Assembly (NCBI GenBank): GCA_024196135.1
Contig: JAMQCK010000365.1
Location: 1-25,935 of the forward strand
From: Pleurotus ostreatus/Saccharomyces cerevisiae fusant
Lineage: Eukaryota > Opisthokonta
Direction: 5' to 3'
DNA length: 25,935 bases
Shown here: piece by piece, positions 21,601 through 25,935 of the stretch
Numbering within the stretch: position 1 is the first letter of the stretch
Layout: the number at the start of each line of letters is the position of its first letter
Position numbers and translations under genes: made by a program
The notes under the pieces: generated by a model
What the model saw: the letters and a program-made list of their open reading frames with translations, nothing else
What the model was told of the DNA's origin: nothing
Databases searched by the model: none

Positions 21601-22239
21601 TGAGTTATTTCCTCGGCGTGCACATGGCAGATATGCTCACTATTTCTTAGGAATATTGGCCCTCCTCGCGGGCGATTCTCGCACTTGGCGATGTTTCGCA
21701 TCGGTTCCTTCCTCTTCATCCCATCATATCTCGTCGTGGTGCTCTTCCGCGTCTTTGCGAGCGAGGGTGACGGTGGCAACTTCCTGCTGATGACGGGTGC
21801 GCTCCTTGGTCTGTGGGGCCGACTTTGTGGCTGATGTCGAATTTGCCTAGGTCTCGCCGTGAGCATGGCCGTCCGTTTCTGTGGCGCGACGTTCGGGTAT
21901 ACGGCAGTCTCCGTCTTGCTGAACTACAGTGAGTCGTCCCTTTCCGGCTGCTGTTGTCGAACGTTTGCCTAACTTCACTTGTCAGTGACTCCGCCACAGA
22001 CTGTCAGTTTGGCGAATGGCATTGCGCAGAGTATCGTTAGTCTGGCACGCTTCTTTGGGCCGATCTTGGGTGGCACGGTAAGTTGTCCATCCTGTCAAGG
22101 TCTGTAGAGGTGATGCTGATGATGCTTGTAGCTCTGGTCCGTCAGCACGGAGGGCAACCCTGGTGGCTACTGGATTGGGTTTGCTTGTTGCGCTGGATTC
22201 ACTGCCGTGGCGCTTCTGCATAGCTTCTTCATCCGTTAA
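18654..22239 (+). CDS. Major facilitator superfamily transporter with giant central loop
   Basis: MFS transporter resembling the fungal YCR023C / ZIF-like drug:H+ antiporter-type group; substrate unknown. Exons: 18654-18983, 19043-19106, 19156-19209, 19262-19305, 19356-19576, 19628-19677, 19725-19832, 19884-21111, 21351-21403, 21551-21599, 21651-21796, 21851-21928, 21986-22077, 22132-22239; 2625 nt, 874 aa, all in phase. A Ser/Pro-rich cytosolic N-terminus (1-100) precedes TM1 (PKLSMIVFCI). The loop 2-3 motif WATIAQKHGTR, GIFGGAVGVARG and GFCWGFGGVAGAIIGG mark the first half. Residues about 301-665 form one Ser/Arg-rich, partly acidic loop in a single exon. TM7-12 resume at QLPILVIVQYGLLAL. 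Eleven introns are 47-59 bp, but introns 8 and 9 are 239 and 147 bp. An in-frame ATG at 18537 would add 39 residues; 18654 is preferred because the TATA-like element lies between the two. Confidence 0.88.
21431..21509 (+). repeat. Three imperfect 26-27 bp tandem repeats inside a transporter intron
   Basis: Copies begin at 21431 (CGTGATTGCACGCTAGAG), 21458 (CGTGTAGCGCGCTAGGG) and 21484 (CGTGATTGCACACTAAGG), each ending in a CCTCTG/CCTGC block. A partial fourth (GCGCTAGAGG) follows at 21513. The array accounts for most of the extra length of the 147-bp ninth intron (21404-21550). Confidence 0.7.
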
Positions 22240-22596
22240 GGTAGAGTATCTTTATGACCTTCACTCTGTTTCCTGCGTAGATCCCTCTTGCCATACACGC
22301 GTAAGTATCCTGCAGATGTCGACACTTGTTTTCATACCCCGTAACGAGTTTCCTGTGTACTGTACTCAGCTCTTGGACGGTTCTAGTAATCATGCATTGG
22401 TTTATCTTGTTGGACTACTTTCCTTGTGCGACGGAGCTTGGTAAAGCACCTCATCTGGACAAACATCGGAATCGAACAAACAAAAGCCGTCGGCCGACGA
22501 TCAGTGGAGTCAGTCGGATTCCCGTCGATCATGTCGACACCCGCACTACTGCTTGCTCTTGACCCCCACGCCCGGTAGCCCGGACATACATCCGTC
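22240..22596. promoter_or_regulatory. Short intergenic region, transporter 3' flank and cystathionine gamma-synthase promoter
   Basis: This 357-bp gap separates two plus-strand genes. It must hold the transcription end of the first and the promoter of the second. The open frames in it overlap gene ends and have no features. I saw no clear TATA box or poly(A) signal. Confidence 0.4.
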
Positions 22597-24639
22597 ATGG
22601 CCGTCGAGACTGCAAAGGCTGCTGAGATCCCTAATGTCCCCCTCGGTCTCGGGGTCCCTCCATTCACCCCACATGCGATCTCTGTATCGCTGCCGAAATG
22701 GCAGGACAATGTTGACTATGAGGAGGGAAACCCGCGCGTCGCGGATGCCATGGTCTCTGGATACCCCCGGTTCTTTATACCCTTGCCGGCGCAGAAGGTG
22801 CGTCGAGGATTATACAAGCAGGTGTAAATGCTCACGATGATCAGCTCGCCGCGTTCTGCGCGCGCAAATTCGGGACGGAGGGCGAGTCATGCATGCTGTT
22901 CGCGACGCGGAAGGTAGCGGATGACTGCCGCGCGTTCATGAAGGCCCAATCACCGACGCCCGTTGCACCGCGGATCGTGCAGTACAAGATCTCCCCTGAT
23001 GAGGAGGTGCATCGACAGCTCCCCCGCGGTACGGTCGCCGCGCAGGAGGTCGATCTCTACCTTGTCCTCTTCCCCAAGGACTACTTCCCCTACGCCAAGC
23101 AGTTCTGGCAGCACTCGGGCATGGGTGTCTCAAGTCGACTGGCGGAGCACTGTCTCACCATCCTATCACCCGAGGACGTCCAGGTCCCACCAACGTCCCC
23201 AACGAATGGCACGCGACCCTCCTTCAAGGCCGTAAATAAGCATTACGCGGTCAAGAAGCAGCGCCAGCCGTCCCCCGACGAAGTAGACGACATCAGCATC
23301 GACACATCGTACTACCTCGAAGAGCGCTACGGGCGCAACCTGCCGCTCGCTGCCGCCACCGCTGCCAAGCGCGCGCTCCGCCGCAGAATATCGGGCGTGC
23401 TAGTGCATGACACCCCGGACGATCGGCGTCCAGAGCCGTCGGCGGGGCAGCAGGACGCCGCCGTGGGCCCTAGCTCGCGCGGGGTGGCAGACCTGTCGGA
23501 GGACGATGTGTTCCTATACCCCACTGGCATGGCGGCGATCTGGGCGGCTCATCAGACGGCGCTGGCGGCGCTGCCTCCTGCTAAGAGCGTGTGCTTTGGG
23601 TGAGTTCTGATGTGTTGAATGGGTGTAATGTATGTATATTGATGATGACTGCGACAGCTTCCCGTACACCGATACTTTGAAGATTCTCCAGAAGTGGGGT
23701 CCGGGGTGCCACTTCCTTGGGCTGGGCACGGATGCAGAGCTGGATGAGCTAGAGCAGTTGCTTGAACGGGAAGCCGCGGCAGACCCGTCGAAGCCGCCCG
23801 TTCTCGCGCTCTTCACTGAATTCCCGTCAAATCCGCTGCTTCGTACTGCAGACCTGCCGCGCCTAAGACGTTTGGCAGACAAGTACGACTTCCTTCTGGT
23901 CGTGGACGAGACGATTGGCAACTTTGTGAACGTCGATGTGCTCCCTTACGCGGACATCGTTGTGAGCAGTTTGACGAAGATCTTTAGTGGGGATGCGAAT
24001 GTCATGGGTGGCGGGTACGTCTATTGCTTGTTCCTCGTCGTTCGCTTTCTGACACGACTCATCAGTCTGGTCCTCAACCCCCGCGGCCGACATTACGCCA
24101 AGCTCAGAGCCCACCTCGACACCACCTACGAAGATGTCGTCTTCGAACAAGACGCCCTTTACCTCGAGCGCAACTCCCGCGACTTCCGCCGGCGCATCCA
24201 AGTCATCGATGCCAACACCGAGGCCGCCTGCGACTTCTTCCACGCCCGCTCCCTCGCCGCCCCGTCCCCGCCCCCCACCGCCGTCATCCAGAACGTCTAC
24301 TACCCCAAGTTCGAGACGCCGCAGCACTACGCGGCGTGCCGGCTCCCCGGCGGCGGCTACGGCGGGCTCTTCACACTCACGTTCACGAGCATGGACGCGG
24401 CGCGGGCGTTCTACGACGCGCTCGCGTGCTGCAAGGGCCCCTCGTTGGGCACGAACTTCACGCTGGCGAGCCCGTATGCGATTCTCGCGCATTATGCGGA
24501 ATTGGAGTGGGCGGCGCAGTATGGGGTGGTAGCGAGCTTGGTGCGGATTAGTGTGGGGATGGAGGAGAAGGAGAAGTTGATGAGCAACTTTGCGGTCGCG
24601 CTGGAGGCGGCGGAGAAGGCCGCACAAGCCTCTGCCTGA
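22597..24639 (+). CDS. Cystathionine gamma-synthase (fungal STR2 type)
   Basis: PLP enzyme that joins cysteine with an activated homoserine ester (O-acetyl- or O-succinylhomoserine) to give cystathionine, the step from cysteine towards homocysteine and methionine. Exons: 22597-22797, 22845-23599, 23658-24014, 24066-24639; 1887 nt, 628 aa, in phase, introns 47, 58 and 51 bp. The length matches the long fungal enzymes (about 550-650), not the 400-aa bacterial ones. The fungal N-terminal extension has [20 protein letters not shown] (18-37). The [11 protein letters not shown] segment and [12 protein letters not shown] precede the PLP core: VVDETIGNF (D402, pyridine-nitrogen contact) and SSLTKIFSG (K426, the Schiff-base lysine). 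The C-terminal [13 protein letters not shown] holds the substrate-carboxylate Arg. The start ATG is in TCATGG context. Yeast STR2 is the naming basis. Confidence 0.95.
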
Positions 24640-24760
24640 GTGACTGAGAGGATGTAAGGGCGGGGGAGAAGTTGTCGATTGATGTTTTGCTGTCGCTGTT
24701 TTTCATGGACGGAAGGTTGTGTTTTCCCACTCATTTGATCCAATTCATCTCTTGCATCTT

Positions 24761-24862
24761 GTATCCAACTACAATGCTTTGCTGTGTATCCAACTACCAC
24801 GCTTGTCGTATCCAACTACAACGCTCTGATCTACTTACGCACTGCACGCTGTATCCAACTAC
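24761..24862 (+). repeat. Four copies of GTATCCAACTAC
   Basis: Exact 12-mers start at 24761, 24786, 24808 and 24851, spaced 25, 22 and 43 bp. The last gap is about two unit lengths and contains degenerate CTAC remnants. The array begins 122 bp past the cystathionine gamma-synthase stop, so it probably lies in that transcript's 3' untranslated region. It could be a decaying minisatellite or a repeated RNA- or DNA-binding site. Confidence 0.75.
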
Positions 24863-25683
24863 GCACGTCTTGTATCACTAGAACCATCGTTTTCCCTGCA
24901 CCTTCATTGCCCTCGTGAATGTCTTCCTCCTCCGCAACACTCGGATCACTATAAGAATTGCCATATTGGGACAATAACCAGGATGCCACGCTGTGATTGC
25001 GGCAAAGACCGCAACGACATCACACCAATCGGCCGGCTGCAACTTGACTACGTCCCTCATCATACCCCCATTTTACGGGATGCAGAGTGATTTGTTGCGA
25101 CCTCTCCCTATGCCCCTGCACTCGGAACTCGTGTGCTCTCATACCCTCGCAATGAGCTTCGCGACAAATGAACCGCGTGAACTCAGGCGCACGTTCGCAA
25201 CCTGTTGGCCGGAGGCGCGGTCTCGTCTTCGTCCGAGATGAGAGCCGGCGCTTACTAATACGGGGCTCAGCCTTCTCCTGATCGACGATCCCTCCACGAA
25301 CCCGGGCTGCAACATTCGCCGGCGCCTGTTGCACGCGTTGCGGGCTTCTTCGATGAACAGGCGATGCCCCAGGAAGGCACCGGCGAACTCATTGACCTCG
25401 GACTATAGCTGGTTTACGATGCGTTGCTTATGTCTCTCCAACCGCATCGTTGTCTTTATTCTTCGCTAACCCAGAATCAAGTCCCAGACGGCGCATAGTG
25501 ATCTCTGAGTATACGTGATACTAGGCCTGATACTTGTCCAAAGTGAGCTTTTTCTCAATATGCTACTGGTTGACGAAAATTCGCTCAGTCCGATGCAAGT
25601 CACAGCCTCCTCGAGCGATCCTGGTTCTGACCATCGGGTTCTCTTTGCTGCAATGCGTCCGAAGTCGCCCCGCGCGTGGTGAA

Positions 25684-25691
25684 TATAAATA
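25684..25691 (+). promoter_or_regulatory. TATA box for the tannase-family gene
   Basis: TATAAATA lies only 36 nt before the ATG at 25727, so the leader must be very short or transcription must start upstream by other means. Confidence 0.6.
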
Positions 25692-25700
25692 CGAGTGCCC

Positions 25701-25730
25701 ATGGCCAACAGGGTCCATACTCTCCCATGA
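25701..25730 (+). promoter_or_regulatory. Upstream ORF overlapping the main start (ATGA)
   Basis: ATG at 25701 in a strong CCCATGG context opens a 9-codon frame (MANRVHTLP) that stops with TGA at 25728-25730. That stop overlaps the main ATG at 25727 as ATGA. If the mRNA includes it, ribosomes would end exactly on the main start codon, an arrangement suited to termination-reinitiation or repression. Confidence 0.5.
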
Positions 25731-25935
25731 CACCCTTCCGCTCTTTACCCAGTGTGCTGCTCACCGCGCTCGCCGTCCTGCGCGCCGCGCATGCCCAGGG
25801 CGACTTCGCCTCGGACTGCTCCGCATTCGGCGACAAGATCGACCTCGAGAATGTCACCGTGCTCTCGACGGAGTTCGTGGCGGCCGGCACGAACGTAACC
25901 TTGCAAGGAGTCCCTGCCTCGTGCGGAAGGCCGTC
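25727..25935 (+). CDS. Secreted tannase / feruloyl esterase family protein (5' part, cut by window)
   Basis: The first 69 codons of a gene that continues past the window. Residues 1-23 form a classic signal peptide: a charged start, a hydrophobic core (VLLTALAVL) and an AHA-Q cleavage site. The mature start has FASDCSAFGDKI, then ENVTVLSTEFVAAGTNVTL and PASCGRP, a Cys-to-Cys pattern with two N-glycosylation sequons (NVT twice). This matches the N-terminus of the fungal tannase/feruloyl esterase family, which hydrolyses phenolic esters of tannins or plant cell walls outside the cell. The catalytic Ser-Asp-His triad lies in the missing part. The identification therefore rests on the short N-terminal pattern and is moderate. 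No intron is seen in this fragment. Confidence 0.65.
   Translation, partial: MTPFRSLPSVLLTALAVLRAAHAQGDFASDCSAFGDKIDLENVTVLSTEFVAAGTNVTLQGVPASCGRP

Larger units (their letters stand above)
24640..25726. other. Intergenic, no supported gene
   Basis: This 1087-bp region lies between cystathionine gamma-synthase and the tannase-family gene. The left part holds a repeated 12-mer, and the right end holds the TATA box and upstream ORF of the next gene. Open frames such as 25020-25334 (minus) show no domain. Confidence 0.5.

Noticed and set aside
22078..22131. TGATGCTGATGA in a transporter intron as a possible C/D snoRNA C box
   Set aside because: The intron is only 54 bp, too short for a snoRNA, and no D box or terminal stem is seen.
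23863..24627. 254-codon minus-strand frame
   Set aside because: Antisense to the cystathionine gamma-synthase catalytic domain; no features of its own.

Overview
The window looks like nuclear DNA of a basidiomycete, most likely an agaricomycete wood-decay or litter fungus. The grounds are eight spliced genes with introns of mostly 46-60 bp carrying GTRNGT donors, G+C-rich codon choice, a Plavaka-type transposase (a family abundant in Agaricomycetes), a basidiomycete-style sesquiterpene synthase and a secreted tannase/feruloyl esterase. The order level (Polyporales-like) is only an impression. All gene models were built by hand by joining open frames at GT-AG sites. Each finished model keeps one uninterrupted frame whose total length is divisible by three.

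Left part (about 500-6811): a DNA transposon with an apparently intact 1366-codon Plavaka transposase (10 exons, minus strand) sits directly behind a questin-oxidase-like gene (minus, 5 exons including a 25-nt micro-exon). A candidate transposon edge (CACTG on the minus strand) lies two bases from that gene's stop codon.

Middle (7445-13761): SDHAF2/Sdh5, the mitochondrial succinate dehydrogenase flavinylation factor (plus, 2 exons); an RTA1-family seven-helix membrane protein (plus, 6 exons); and, convergent to it, PWP2/Utp1 of the small-subunit processome (minus, 8 exons).

Right-middle (14181-22239): a class I terpene synthase (minus, 4 exons) with an unusual tail of about 100 residues; then 2.9 kb without a recognisable gene, holding a perfect 21-bp inverted repeat 723 bp from end to end; then a 14-exon major-facilitator transporter (plus) with a cytoplasmic loop of about 365 residues and two repeat-swollen introns.

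Right end (22597-25935): cystathionine gamma-synthase (plus, 4 exons) followed by a 12-bp motif repeated four times in its 3' flank; and the first 209 bp of a secreted tannase/feruloyl esterase, preceded by a 9-codon upstream ORF whose stop overlaps the main start codon.

The conserved genes (SDHAF2, PWP2, cystathionine gamma-synthase) do unrelated housekeeping work. The terpene synthase, questin-oxidase-like enzyme and RTA1 protein are of secondary-metabolism or stress type, but they are interleaved with housekeeping genes, so a true biosynthetic cluster is not shown. I saw no tRNA, rRNA, CRISPR array or virus-like gene. I did not find a new multi-gene system. The most unusual signals are the intact transposon at a gene's edge, the inverted-repeat pair, the terpene synthase tail and the overlapping upstream ORF.
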